Shown: piece after piece, positions 39,626-50,267 of the stretch | Numbering within the stretch: the first letter of the stretch is position 1 | Layout of the letters: each line of letters begins with the position of its first letter | Assembly (NCBI RefSeq): GCF_964355755.1 | Contig: NC_092676.1 | Span: 5,314,288-5,378,287 of the forward strand | Direction: 5' to 3' | Source: Antedon mediterranea | Taxonomy: Eukaryota; Echinodermata; Crinoidea; Comatulida; Antedonidae | DNA length: 64,000 bases | The notes under the pieces: model-generated | Told to the model about the DNA's origin: nothing | What the model saw: only the letters and a program-made list of their open reading frames with translations | The model's database searches: none | Made by a program: the position numbers and the translations under genes

Positions 39626-39850
39626 AAGTATTCTCCTCATTTAACAAATCAAAATCCAGTATTTGTATGCGGCACGTACATGTGTTCTAAAACAATCGTA
39701 TTTCGTTGCATCATTTGGAATAGAATAGGAAGAATTGTAATATAAATGTCGTGTTTGAAACTAAAGTTGGTTAGTGTAGATATCTGCACTTGCTTTCTGC
39801 AGTTTCCTGAAGTTCGTCAACTGCTGGTCTACACTGTAGTTTGGAACTTA

Positions 39851-40003
39851 AAGCTCTGTCTACACTATCACACTTTATGGGATGTGTCCATATATGAACA
39901 TAATGATGTCATATCATTACCTTATTTAAGTATATAACTACCATATTTGAGCACATCAAACCTTTTTTTGTCATTATCTAGTTTGATAGTGTAGACAGAA
40001 CTT
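39851..40003. mobile_element. MITE family A, copy 7
   Basis: AAGCTCTGTCTACACTATCA left end and TAGTGTAGACAGAACTT right end; the right flank TA has mutated to TG. Lies between the two RING genes. Confidence 0.8.
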
Positions 40004-40412
40004 TGGAAACTTTGAATAAACTCATCAGTGACAAATACTTCACTCAGTTTTTGAGCGATTTCTTAGATAGTTTTTGTAAAAGATACTTAAAAACGAGTCG
40101 CATTTACTGAAATCTGTTTTTTCCTACCATATTTTCAATTTCAAAAATTATTAAAAATCTACAATGACCAACAACAACATATCCTGTTTATTCTGTATTT
40201 AACGGATACACCTTTGTAATATAAGTCGCCTAAATTACTAATTTAAAATTGTTTATCCAATTAATTATACCGACGTCTCATACTCTACTTCCAAAATTAT
40301 ATATATTTCATATTGTAACATCTTATAGTACTTCTATCGGAAAAATTCCCAATTTAAAAATAAAACTGTTTTAAAATCATCTACAAATTAATAGTCCTTT
40401 TTTCAGATCTAT

Positions 40413-40480
40413 TCATTCAATTCAATCTTTTATTTCGGAACTCATAGAAAGTAAAATTGAGTATAAATTAATTAAAAATA
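40413..40480 (-). mobile_element. Probable retroelement 3' tail
   Basis: Minus strand: CTATGAGTTCCGAAATAAAA then GATTGAATTGAATGAATAG, related to the tail at 38695. It lies immediately downstream of the broken RING gene. Confidence 0.45.
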
Positions 40481-40509
40481 AACTGTAGTAATTACTACTA
40501 ATACTCATC

Positions 40510-40833
40510 TCAGGATGGAATTCCACCTGGAGAGCATCTTTGACTTCGACGTTGCCTATAATCATTTAGATTAAAACGATTCCACCTGTTTTCAATAATG
40601 GAAAAAAATAATTTATCCGACGTCAACTCTTCCTTGTGTTGGCGACAGCGGCTTGTGTGCAGGAGGCCTAGCTGATGCGAATTCATGGACTCAATTTTCT
40701 CCTTCAAATAGACATTGTGACTTTCCAATTCTCGTATCTTCGAATGGTAATTATTACAAGAAGAACACAAGAATTGTCGACAATTGGTGCAATAATATTC
40801 TGTCTGTTCTTTTTCACAAACACTGCAAACCAT
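40510..40833 (-). pseudogene. B-box segment of second TRIM-like gene, out of frame with its RING
   Basis: Reads VCSVCEKEQTEYYCTNCRQF and LCSSCNNYHSK, a B-box-type zinc-binding pattern, then a helical stretch and SRCRQHKEEL, which looks like the start of a second B-box. After that the sequence becomes unrelated and stops. It continues the RING ORF at 40814-41113 but in the next frame (+1 shift in the AGAGAAGAGATGG region). The gene is therefore frameshifted and C-terminally truncated, unless the assembly has an indel here. The first Met is probably not a real start. Confidence 0.6.
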
Positions 40834-41113
40834 CTCTTCTCTTTTTAACTTCTTCTACGATTTCCAACAAATAATTGAGATTATAGTTTGAGGGTAGGCC
40901 ATCGATGCCAGCTTCAGGAGCTTTATATCGTTTCTTACAAAGGGGACATTTTACCGTTTCCCTTTCTTCTACCAATTTCTTTATACAGTCTTTGCAAAAG
41001 CTATGAGCGCAGTTGAGACATTTTGGTTCCTTAAGTTGCCCAGCACATACTGAGCAATCCAAGATATTAATATCATCATCCAAATCAATTTCTGACTTAC
41101 ATTTTGCTGCCAT
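40814..41113 (-). CDS. RING domain of second TRIM-like gene
   Basis: Starts MAAKCKSEIDLDDD. RING cysteines and histidine are at C20/C23, C35, H37, C40/C43 and C55/C58, followed by GIDGLPSNYNLNYLLEIVEE. The related post-RING segment of the neighbour at 37406 is IDSLPSNFMANGLLAIVE, so this is a tandem duplicate. A run of T then CAG lies nine bases before the ATG, a strong acceptor for a 5'UTR intron like the neighbour's. The frame ends soon after VKKRR in a frameshift, with the B-box continuing in the next frame. As it stands the product is a short RING-only protein of about 99 residues. Decay is the simplest explanation; a sequencing indel is the alternative. Confidence 0.7.
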   Translation of the reverse strand: MAAKCKSEIDLDDDINILDCSVCAGQLKEPKCLNCAHSFCKDCIKKLVEERETVKCPLCKKRYKAPEAGIDGLPSNYNLNYLLEIVEEVKKRRDGLQCL

Positions 41114-41149
41114 GTTGATGATCTGAAAAAAAAAAAATTCACTAATCAC

Positions 41150-42080
41150 ACTCGAGTATATTCTTACCTTTTTGATTGATTAATCACGTCACGTGCCTTT
41201 CAGTAGTTCAAATGGAGTTACCGGTTCTATTTAATGGTACTATTGCACGTCTTTTTTTCCCAAATTTTTCTTTTTTATTTGTAAACATTTTCAGAATTTC
41301 GTTCGAAAAAACAACCTGTAGTGACCAATGTATTGTAGAGGTTTCAATGCAACGCCTATGACGCACTTCCGTTACAACAAGCTGGCAGAGGTTTTAATGT
41401 TATTTCTGAACTCCCAAAAACTACAAAATTTAATATTTGTATTTTTATGAAATCGGATAAAAGAAAAGGTAAGGAAATAAATTCGCATAGGCCTAAGAGG
41501 AACGAAATGTTTTGCACGATTCCAATCCTATTATTTATTTCCGTTGGAAATTCCGAATTTTCTGGTCAAGACCTGTGACAAAAATATAACTGGTCTTGGT
41601 CTTCAGTGACTGAAAAAGGAGGCCTATTCTTATCATCGATATAGTAATAAACAATGCTAAACTGCACTACAGTTTTTTAATTATTAAAACTGACTAGCCT
41701 ACTAAAGACGAGTAGGCCAACGTACTCTTACCTTTGGTACCGATGTTGGGAAGTTGTTTAAGGTCGGCTGTGACGTTACTGTCGTACCTCAGGAATTTCA
41801 ACATGACAGAGGGCGGTAGAAAAATGTATTTGCTACTGCATATTATATACGTCTATTATAATCGAAGAATGTTAGGGTCTAGGTTCAACTTAATATTAGT
41901 AAAAAGTTTGGAATTTCGTATCAGAGAAAAATCTAAACGACGACTGGTGGACTATAATATGTTTCCCTTAGCACGTGATACATGACAAGGACGTAAGCGC
42001 AACAGAAGTCTTATTCTTGTTATTATCGCAGATTAACGTATAACTAGTTTGTGATGTGTTTAGGCCTGTTCTATATTTCA
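41150..42080. other. No gene seen
   Basis: Intergenic sequence upstream of the second RING gene. No recognisable coding or transposon ends; short frames match nothing known. Confidence 0.55.
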
Positions 42081-42081
42081 A

Positions 42082-42185
42082 ACTTGTTCCCACTAGGACG
42101 CAACGCAAGAACGAAGCGCAATGCAAGGGGTTTGGGATTATTCGAACTATCGCTTGTCATTTGTTAAATCGCTGAACGTTGTGCT
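42082..42185. mobile_element. MITE family B, half copy 5
   Basis: Left-end words AACTTGTTCCCACTAGGACG and CAACGCAAGAACG are present, but the right end is replaced by the next family B copy, which starts at 42188. Confidence 0.55.
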
Positions 42186-42187
42186 TA

Positions 42188-42386
42188 AGCGTGGTTCCCA
42201 CTAGAACGCAACGCAGCGACGTATTGACGCAAAGTGATGTATTGCGTAATAACAAGAAGGAACCGACGACGCAATAATGCTGCAAACATCGCAGGTTTGA
42301 TTTCAGACAGGCGGGGGCAAACACAATTATTGGAAGGGCATTTGCTTATGTTGCATAATGTTGCGTCGCAAGTGGGAACCAAGCTT
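42188..42386. mobile_element. MITE family B, copy 6
   Basis: AGCGTGGTTCCCACTAGAAC and AAGTGGGAACCAAGCTT ends, TA flanks, interior of the first subtype (TTTGATTTCAGACAGGCG). Confidence 0.82.
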
Positions 42387-42906
42387 TACTTCAGCAGTGC
42401 GTATCATGTATTTTAATACCGGCACGTGTATATGTTTCAATGCGTGTGATTCGTTGACTAGATGATACCTGCGTAGTAGTTTAGCGGCGAAAAGAGAGCC
42501 AATAAATAATACTGTAAAACACATGTAACAAACCAAATATCGGGTAATTATAATGCCACTTGGAATTTATTATGAAATTATAAATAGAACTACAAATTTG
42601 ATCATGTTTTCAGTCAGACATAATAAGTTCACGAACTTAAAGTCGTCACTAGCGACCTTTAGTAATTCTTTCATTTCATATCCCGATTAACCTACTAAAT
42701 AGCATGGCTAACAATTAGGGGTGTTCACACGTCAGGCGTAAAACTAGCGTATTGTAAGATTGGTTTATCGTTCGGCTTCAGCAGTATACTAAAGCGTATC
42801 TCGGATTGAACTTTGTTTTATGGAGGTAAGATAGTACGTTAGAAACTATATTTAAAACAGTTTTGACTAAAAAATAATCTAAATGTACTAAATTACAATA
42901 ATTGAA

Positions 42907-43403
42907 TTAGAACATTCGGGCAAGTAACATAGACAAAACAGTGGCAAGTATACTAATGGTTAGGCTATCAACACCAGATGTACAGTCACAATCACTCTTG
43001 GGCTTTTCTGTCCATATAGGACACTCATCTTTATTGTTCATGCAATCTAGTATCTTTAAAGCCTCTCTTTCGCCGCTGCGTTGCCCGCCAATTATATACC
43101 CATTATAGATAACGTCTGTGTGTTCCCCGCCAAAGAATACCTGACCGACTCTAGATTGCATCTTTTTAAAGCATTCTTCCGATACTTCCACTGGCCAGTT
43201 TGAATAAGCGCCATATGTTAACGGGTTGTTACTCCATCCAGAGTGGATGATTTCAGCTGGGGCCGTCGCCGCGTTGCCAAACAGGATCTGAAGGATAGCG
43301 GTGATCTCTGCACTGGTTTCACTTAAAGGCTGGTGCTCGATGCGTCTAGCTTCGTTTCCAGTCACAAAGGCTAAGAGCATATTGGTGCCGTTTGGGAACA
43401 ATC
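42907..43403 (-). CDS. Polyamine oxidase, last exon (FAD-binding C-terminus, GPI-like tail)
   Basis: Encodes residues 334-497. VFFGGEHTDVIYNGYIIGGQ (about 421-440) is the C-terminal FAD-contacting motif of flavin amine oxidases. The last 18 residues form a hydrophobic segment (SLTISILATVLSMLLARMF) after a Cys/Ser-rich spacer, the pattern of a GPI-attachment signal, though a tail anchor is possible. The acceptor is TTTTAG and the exon completes a split Gly codon. The stop is TAG at the low-coordinate end. Confidence 0.93.
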
Positions 43404-43438
43404 CTAAAACAAGTATGAAAGGAAAAAACGGTTATATA

Positions 43439-43682
43439 TAGACGGCAGTACATAATATTACTAGACGGCGATACATTACTAGACGGCGATACTTATTTCT
43501 AGACGCGCGATACATAATATTTTTGACGGCTATAGCAAAGATTGTATAGCGCCGCTACCCGATACATAATATTCTAGACGCGCGATACATTATATTCCAG
43601 ACGGCGATACCTAATATTAGGCCTCCTAGACGGCTATACATATAATTACCAGACGGCTATACATATATTCTAGACGGCGATT
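43439..43682. repeat. Minisatellite in polyamine oxidase intron 3
   Basis: About ten degenerate units of 20-30 bp built on CTAGACGGCGATACATAATA. The array begins 36 bp upstream of the last exon's acceptor on the minus strand. Confidence 0.8.
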
Positions 43683-43820
43683 CGATTTCATATTTATACA
43701 AATATAAACATTTTGGAATATTTGGTATGTTATTATACAATACTTCAGCTTAATATTATAGTTTCGAACAAAACGTGATGGCACTGGCATTGAAATACTG
43801 TACAATACAACATGAAAAAG

Positions 43821-44090
43821 CAGGGGCGGATTTATATATTATGCACCCATTTACATACGATTTTATTAACGATTTTACAGGTTTTTGGCGCAAAAAAAAC
43901 AGTTTCCTATATTAAATAATGGTCTATAAAACCCACTATATTCAGAATCGACTCACCAAAACGCCTCAGATGCCATCTCTGGGCGTCTAGAACATTTTCC
44001 AGGGAGAGAATGCCCCCCCCCCCCCCCCCCCCCGGGTAGATTATTTTCCCATGTCGGCCCCTCTTTATCAAAATCCTAGATCCATCCCTG
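43821..44090. mobile_element. hAT-like MITE in polyamine oxidase intron 3
   Basis: Ends CAGGGGCGGATTTA and TAGATCCATCCCTG in imperfect inverted orientation, flanked by AAAAG on both sides (5-bp duplication). It contains a poly-C tract of more than 20 bases at about 44010. Together with the elements at 9161 and 50268 it fits a hAT group with 5-bp duplications. Confidence 0.7.
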
Positions 44091-44116
44091 AAAAGACTTT
44101 TACTACCGTACCATAC

Positions 44117-44439
44117 CTTGAGCTTGAAGATTGTAGAAAATTGGAAAATACCCTCTTCTTTCATGGGCATAAATAAACCATTCATCAGTAGGCCAGAATT
44201 GAGTATCAAACCGCATGAAGATTTTCGTAAAATCTCCCATGATAAATTTAAACAGTTCTTCAATTTTCCAATCAGGGAGATCTGGTTGGAACTCAATGGC
44301 ACTGTTCTGCAACACTCCGAGACTAACCGTCAGCAACACCTGGTCACCAGTAAACGTTGAACCGTCAGAGGTTGTCACGACAACTCTGTCACCAGAGTAA
44401 TTGATAGTAGTAACACGTTTGTTCAGATGCAAACGGCCT
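44117..44439 (-). CDS. Polyamine oxidase, exon 3
   Basis: Encodes GRLHLNKRVTTINYSGDRVV, then DQVLLTVSLGVLQNSAIEFQ and ELFKFIMGDFTKIFMRF, FWPTDEWFIY. This is the central substrate and FAD domain of polyamine oxidases. The Lys in TKIF is retained and probably corresponds to the conserved active-site lysine of plant PAO (from memory of the family). Acceptor TTTTTGCAG; donor GTATGG after the first base of a Gly codon. Confidence 0.94.
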
Positions 44440-44458
44440 CTGCAAAAACAATAACCAA

Positions 44459-44545
44459 TATTTATTTTTATTTATTTATTTAAACAATATTTTACGAGGG
44501 TGGTCCATCTGAGCCGATCATAAACAAAATAAAATAAAGCACAAA
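44459..44545 (-). mobile_element. Probable LINE 3' tail in intron 2
   Basis: Minus strand: GATCGGCTCAGATGGACCAC, CCTCGTAAAATATTG and a TTTAAATAAATAAATAAA tail. It resembles a CR1/L2-type 3' end. Confidence 0.5.
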
Positions 44546-44989
44546 CAAATTAGAATCAAAAATTAAATTGGCCCCCTCTCAAAAGAAAAGAAAAAAGAAG
44601 CAACTAAACAAAAAGATGGTTCTTGAGCAAAAATTTGAAGGAAGAGTAATTTAAGCTAGTCGGATACCTAAAGGAAGAGAATTAAAAAAAGTTATGATTT
44701 TAGTCATACCGTAGGCATACGACATAATGTATTGACAAATTAAACAATATGGCATAATTTAGATCATTGTCACATAAAATATACAGAACGATTTTTACGA
44801 TTGAATCCAAATGATATCAATAAAATAATTTTGGATTTTATTGTATGTACCTTTTTTACAATTGTCAAATAGCGCTTAATCAAAGAGCAGCAAATTTCGG
44901 ACGATGGACATTCTACGCGAGATCTGATATTATGAAAGGACGGGAAGAAGGTAAAGGCTAATATTAACCTCCCGTAATTTATTTTGTGG

Positions 44990-45131
44990 TCAATTGCCTC
45001 CGCCTGCGTGAAATCAAACCTGCGACTTTGCAGTAATGTTGCGACGTCTTTTCCCACTTGTGATTACGCAATACAGTACATTGCGTCGATACGTCGCTGC
45101 GTTACGTTGCGTTCTAGTGGGAACCACGCTT
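44990..45131. mobile_element. MITE family B, 5'-truncated copy 7
   Basis: Interior words CGCCTGCGTGAAATCAAACC and CCCACTTGTGATTACGC, then a GTTCTAGTGGGAACCACGCT right end with TA flank. The left third is missing. Confidence 0.7.
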
Positions 45132-45133
45132 TA

Positions 45134-45271
45134 CAGCAGGACAACGCAAGGACGTAAGCGTGTTGACCAGTGAAAGCGACAGTTTAAATAATACATTGCC
45201 TGCGATTGGTCCAACCACTTGCATTACGCTTCGTTCTTGCGTTGCGTCCAATACACTGGGAACAAGCCTTT
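45134..45271. mobile_element. MITE family B, diverged copy 8
   Basis: Abuts copy 7. Contains GACAACGCAAGGACGTAAGC, a GCGATTGGTCC word and GCGTTGCGTCCAATACACTG. It is in the second interior subtype with degraded ends. Confidence 0.55.
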
Positions 45272-45899
45272 GTTTGATATTGTATTTAGGTACGTCTAAG
45301 CACATCACAAACTAGAAAGCCACTCCGAGAGTGCATACCACCGCCTACTGTAAAATTCTCCTGCATAAGATTTCTCCGGAAAAAAAAAAATATATATATA
45401 TATATTTTCGTGTGTCTTAATGCTGTTTGTGATTTAGGCTAATTTCACTACAATCATGTGTATACGAGTTTGGTGTAAAGGTTATGTAACCAGCCTTTCA
45501 ACTAACAATAGCTTCAGTCGACTAACAATAGAACAGCAACGCGACAAACACACGGGTGAATTTGAAAAGAATTAGGGTTTTTAAACTATTCGCATCAAAA
45601 AACCTGTATATTAAATCAACTTATGTTTTAAAATTACAAATCACAAATTATAACTCTTGCCTCTTGTACAAAAATGAAGTTTTTTGGAGAAGGAGTTCGA
45701 GAAAATGCAATTTTAGTGTACTTGTTAATTTAAGACTGCTCACCGGCTAATGATAATTCTGTCCTATCTTTTAACACTAGCAGGTCTGAAAATAATTTTT
45801 TAAAGTGGTCCAGAATTGGGACCGTGGTCCAGATTTTAACCAAAATTGGGCAGTGTCGTCCTTGCACCAGGTTACATGTATGGTAGTAATTTGGAGTCA

Positions 45900-46075
45900 T
45901 TTAAATCTAAACTGTGAGCGCTAGAGTGATGACAAACAAACAAACAAACACACAAACCAAACAGATCAACATACTTGGCCAATTTTCAATTTGGCCAAGT
46001 AACAAACAGACAGACAGCCAGCCAGATAAACCCACGAGATCGATTACATATACCTCCTTGGCGGAGGTAAACTAT
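45900..46075 (+). repeat. Microsatellite-bearing dispersed repeat
   Basis: Begins with (ACAA)n, continues through CAGACAGACAGCCAGCCAGA and ends CCTCCTTGGCGGAGGTAA, a short palindrome. This arrangement is a familiar invertebrate repeat end, but I cannot assign the class. It lies just before the exon at 46121. Confidence 0.4.
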
Positions 46076-46120
46076 ATAAGTTATACACACACTGACGTGA
46101 CATCAACACACGTGACTTAC

Positions 46121-46248
46121 TCAAATGCTGGATCATTAAAAAGAAATTCACTTGATGCATTGAAGATGAACTTGAATCCTCGTGGATCTTTAACAAAAAG
46201 CACACTTTCATCGGCAGGAAGTAATGCGGTCGATTTAGTTGACGTTAC
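46121..46248 (-). CDS. Polyamine oxidase, exon 2
   Basis: Exon of 128 bp encoding VTSTKSTALLPADESVLFVK and DPRGFKFIFNASSEFLFNDP. It continues in phase from exon 1 (ADIPA then VTS), as in plant-type polyamine oxidases. Acceptor CAATCACAG, donor GTAAGT. It is antisense to an open frame on the plus strand that is only a shadow. Confidence 0.93.
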
Positions 46249-46356
46249 CTGTGATTGTAAAAATAAAAATAGATTAGAATGTGGGTTCTTTAAAGCCCGT
46301 TTCCACCACTAGCTAACGCAGCGCATCAACATTTAACGTGGCAATTGTTTCATATA

Positions 46357-46438
46357 AAGCTTGGTTCACACTAGAAAAACATCTGTTGCAACGCAATGTC
46401 TTACACGCACTACTGTAGTCCTAGTGGGAACCACGCTC
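46357..46438. mobile_element. MITE family B, short copy 9
   Basis: Only 82 bp: AAGCTTGGTTCACACTAGAA and TCCTAGTGGGAACCACGCTC with TA flanks. It is an internal-deletion derivative. Confidence 0.7.
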
Positions 46439-46863
46439 TAGAGCCCTCGATCGTGAAAGGCACTTCATGTGCTTTGGCGGCCAGATGCCTATACATTCTG
46501 AAAAATGGAAAAACTTGTTTTAAGGTTCGTAATGATAGGGTACAAAAATGATCCAAATGATTCGTTGTGATATTGACACAAATATTTAATATACGGTCAA
46601 GATAATACAAAATAATTGCCGCCAACTTAAAGTACGGATTGCGCGACATTATCAGCTCCGTTATCGTTATCGTGGTATAGTAGGGTGAGGTCATGAAGGT
46701 AAAATGCGCAGACGGACCGTTACGAGTACTCGTTCTGCCCAGCTGGGATACGAAATTATAACAAAAGATTTTGTAAGATACTGTAGTTCTTTTATATTTT
46801 TTAAGGCAAGCCAAGATATGAACATAGGTCCATAATGAGCATTGTATGTAATTTCCATTATGA

Positions 46864-47025
46864 TGTTAATATAAATTTTGCGGTAGGCCTACACTACGTA
46901 TATTAGTTCTGAAAAGACATTCTCAATCCTGAGGACGATCAAAGCATATTGATCGAAACGTCGAGAAACTCGATAGTTCTTTTCAGAAAGAATATAAGTG
47001 GTGTACCGCAAACTTTATATCAACA
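46864..47025. mobile_element. Foldback element with hammerhead-like core
   Basis: Outer inverted repeats TGTTAATATAAATTTTGCGG and CCGCAAACTTTATATCAACA match at about 20 of 22 positions. An inner pair CTGAAAAGA and TCTTTTCAG encloses CTGAGGAC, then GATCAA, a 6-base loop, TTGATC and GAAACGTC. The CTGANGA and GAAA words around a perfect stem recall the hammerhead ribozyme of Penelope-like elements, but an extra C next to the stem departs from the consensus. Located in the large polyamine oxidase intron 1. Confidence 0.5.
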
Positions 47026-49040
47026 TTTGATTTCGCCATTCAAACAATAAGTTTCCATTATATTGGATAATAAAAGGAATCTGTAATCTGTAAACTAATG
47101 TCTAAAGATGAGCTAAAATTTTTAGTCTTCTCGTGCATGTATTTTTTTCTAAAATTTGTTTCCAATAAGAAACCGTGATCGTATATAGGCCCTACCTTTG
47201 AATTTTTCAACCAATCAAAGGATTTTAATTCTACTTATCGTAGGCCTAAATCTAAAAGGAAACAAATTAAAGGAGTGCCTAAATGCTCAATTTTTAATTG
47301 CTTTACTCACTGTTAAAATATACAACTTCCTGGTTTAACCCATACCCAACAAATAATTCGATATCGCTGTGTGTAGTTTGGGGTGATCGGAATTGGCCTT
47401 GAATCGGCTACAAACCGATCTGCATATTCAGTAGGCCTACTACTATATAAACTCAACATGGCCACACGGAAACCAGTGCGCTATATTCTAATTCAAACGC
47501 CCGGAAGGGTGAAATTTTGCATAAATAAAATGTCAATGTTCACTAAGGCCCTAACTAACAATTTATTGGTTTCACAAATATTTATTTTGCATTGTTAAGA
47601 ATGTTTATTTAAAATAAATGGCGTCTTGATTTGACTATATTCATGTTCACCTTAGGCCTATTATAAATAAGTCAATAGCGCGCTACGATCACGCTGGCAT
47701 TAGGCCACGGTATACTACCATATTCCTACTTTGCAATTTTTGCATCCTGTTTCGGTATAACATTATCATTAAACATTGTACTTGGAAACAATGCTAAACA
47801 ACTTTCGGTTATATTTACTAGATTTTAATATAAATGGAGATACAAAAAAAAAAGCGAAAAGCTAAATCAAAACGATAAAGTAAAACAGCCAGAAAAGTTA
47901 GCAATATATATATGCGTCATAGCTGTTCTTCCCGTTATCGTCTGCTGTGATCTTCACGAACAATGCGTAGACCCGGATTTATAGTGACATTATCTAGTAC
48001 GTAGGCTACTTGAGTACATTGTGTACTTTATTTGAACAGACGCTTTTAGAAAAGCGGCACACGTTTTATGGCGGTGCGTTCATAAGTTTAAAGAAAAAGA
48101 AAAGGAAATGAATTATACAATAGTTAATTAACAAATTAAAGTATGAAAATAAACTTTAAGATCAACGAATACAGTAAACACAAATAGTAATTTAAAAAGA
48201 TTTACAGAGATGTAGGCCTACACCAGTCTTTCTCTTCAACATTAAATACAATATATAGTGAAAATTAATAAACAAAATTATAAAGCAACAATGCAAATTA
48301 GCTCTTTTTTAACTCGGATCTTTTTTTCCAGGCAACTTTAAGGAAATTCTTACAGTATATTATTGTGTATTGTTTTGACAAACGTGATTGTCTACGAATT
48401 ACTGCCATTCATTCATATAGCCATGACAGAATATACCGATCTTGATCTAAACCCATGGTAAAGGTTTATTAGTTGTTCTATGTTGTCCTTTCTTATGCTT
48501 GATTAACAGTTTTATTTAATGTAATTGAACGTTTGTAACATGATCGATTAGCTGGTGGATTTAATTATCGATCAAGTTATAACCACATCACCATAACACA
48601 TCTTTATTATAGCTATCTACATATTGCATCCGATTAATAATGGATACAAACTGAAAGTATTGTTCACAATCAACAACTATCTAAACGGAAAGTAAGTAGG
48701 CCCCTGGACTTATTTCCCTGTAGTCGTGTCGTGAATCGTGATGTAAATAGACTCGGCGGCTCACCACACAAGAAAATCTTTCTTATAACGTAGCCTATAA
48801 TATTAATGTTCAGATAATAAAATAAAAGCGAGGTTAAATCTAAATCCCCGAAACTACTATTTTATACAATGGACAGTGTTTCGTTTATTCAATAAACTGT
48901 ACACGCACTTCTGTAGTCTAGTCCAGCGAGAGGGATATTAGCCACGCCTATAAAATAGGAACAGATTATTGTGTGGCCTTGAAAATTTGCATTTAAGAAA
49001 TCACCAGTACGTTACGTAGACCGGAAATTGTAAAACTCAC
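47026..49040 (-). other. Polyamine oxidase intron 1, proximal part
   Basis: Non-coding intron of the oxidase (intron total 46249-49040). Apart from repeat family G near 47855 nothing is recognised. Confidence 0.7.
47855..47925 (-). repeat. Dispersed repeat family G, copy 2
   Basis: Minus strand: GCTAACTTTTCTGGCTGTTT, CGTTTTGATTTAGCTTTTCG and TTTTGTATCTCCATT, matching 21868-21945 with substitutions. Confidence 0.5.
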
Positions 49041-49586
49041 CGCTGGAATGTCTGCCCATTCAAAATCAAAATCAAACCACTCGATGGCTTTCTCAACAGG
49101 TGTTTTTGGCAGCCATCCGCCCAGACGAAGACTTGCACGCTGCGAGATGTCTGGCTTTTTCTCATCGATTAATTCCTGTGCTTTTTCTTTCATATACTCA
49201 ATGGCAGCTTCAAATCTTTCCCAGATCGGGTCTGTAGAATCTGTAACATCGGTTCCCGTCTGGTTGTACACCAGCAAAGAATCGAAGTTAGACACATGGT
49301 GTTCAATCCCTAGGTCTTTAACGACTTTTACTATTGAGGTATTTCCCGGTTGTGCCCAACTTGCTCCGATATCCACATTTGTTCCAGCAAAAGGCACGTC
49401 GGTTACTCGTCCGCCAATTTGGTCAGCTCCTTCAATGATTATAAAATCATCCATTCCTTTCTCATGGAAAATCTCAGCAGCTCTCAGACCTGATGCACCA
49501 GCTCCGATGATAATAACCTTAGCGTCATTTTCGGAACGGACGAGAAGAAGGCCGAAAAGAATCACTGTTACCCGTAATAAGAACAT
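49041..49586 (-). CDS. Secreted flavin polyamine oxidase, exon 1 (signal peptide, FAD fold)
   Basis: First of four exons of a complete 497-residue flavin amine oxidase, which oxidises polyamines using FAD and O2 and releases H2O2 (family knowledge). The start is ATG at 49586; the upstream in-frame GTG at 49616 is not used as a start in animals. Residues 1-18 (MFLLRVTVILFGLLLVRS) are a signal peptide. GAGASG at 28-33 is the dinucleotide-binding motif, followed by Glu52 and GGRV (58-61). NQTG and NTSI sequons fit a secretory route. The end, EWFDFDFEWADIPA, is typical of plant-type polyamine oxidases rather than spermine oxidase or MAO. The donor is GTGAGT, phase 0. A related L-amino-acid oxidase is the main alternative. 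Confidence 0.93.
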
Positions 49587-50267
49587 GCTGATAAATTGGT
49601 GTGGACACTTCAGCACCTACTATACAAGTAACACCAAACCACTCTATCCATTCCCTTTACACTTGTTCTTTAACGCTTGACTGATTTTAACCTAATAAAC
49701 CCCAATTGACTTTCACGTTTGTTACAGCCGACGCGTCGAGTCGACGTCCTGCATGCTGCCCTTGAGGGTCAGTCAACCATAACCACATTGAACAAAATAA
49801 AAACAAAACATACTGTAGCCCTACAATATAAATTAAACTTATAGTCGCGCAAATGAGCACTAGGCCTATATGCCTACAGAGCGTGGACTTCTGCGGTACA
49901 TTTTTACATGACTCACTCACAAAATGAATCAGTCAGTCAACATTACAGAAATCAGAACATAAATTATGTAATGAAAAAAACCTGTGAAAATTGGTAGGGA
50001 ATTCATATTTGGACGGTAGACGCAAAGGAGACAAGATGTCGTCAGCAGCAAAATTCTTTTAAAAGGATCGAAAGAATAATGTGAAATAGCTAGACCTACT
50101 TTAATTTGTTTCGCCTCTACTCGGGCCTCTACTTCGTATTCTACTTTATTGAACTTTTAAAACAATGACAAGGAGTTGTGTTACAAAACTAATTTATCCG
50201 CCTACGTATGTAAGCTTACGACCCCTACTTCGTAAATCTCGATCGCGGTAAACACAGCGACAGATTG
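49587..50267. other. Upstream flank of polyamine oxidase
   Basis: Presumed promoter and 5'UTR of the oxidase. No TATA box at a convincing position and no repeat ends seen. Confidence 0.4.

Larger units (their letters stand above)
38478..40509. other. Intergenic between two RING genes
   Basis: Holds a family A MITE, a 65-bp palindrome and two minus-strand retroelement tails, all listed separately. A 5'UTR exon of the RING gene at 37406 may lie here but is not identifiable. No other coding content seen. Confidence 0.6.

Noticed and set aside
44103-44302. Alternative minus-strand frames reading into poly-G (GGGGG-rich peptide)
   Set aside because: They read through the exon 3 donor into the hAT-like MITE poly-C tract in the intron.
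49048-49680. 210-codon plus-strand open frame
   Set aside because: It is the antisense shadow of polyamine oxidase exon 1, which has a clear FAD motif on the minus strand.
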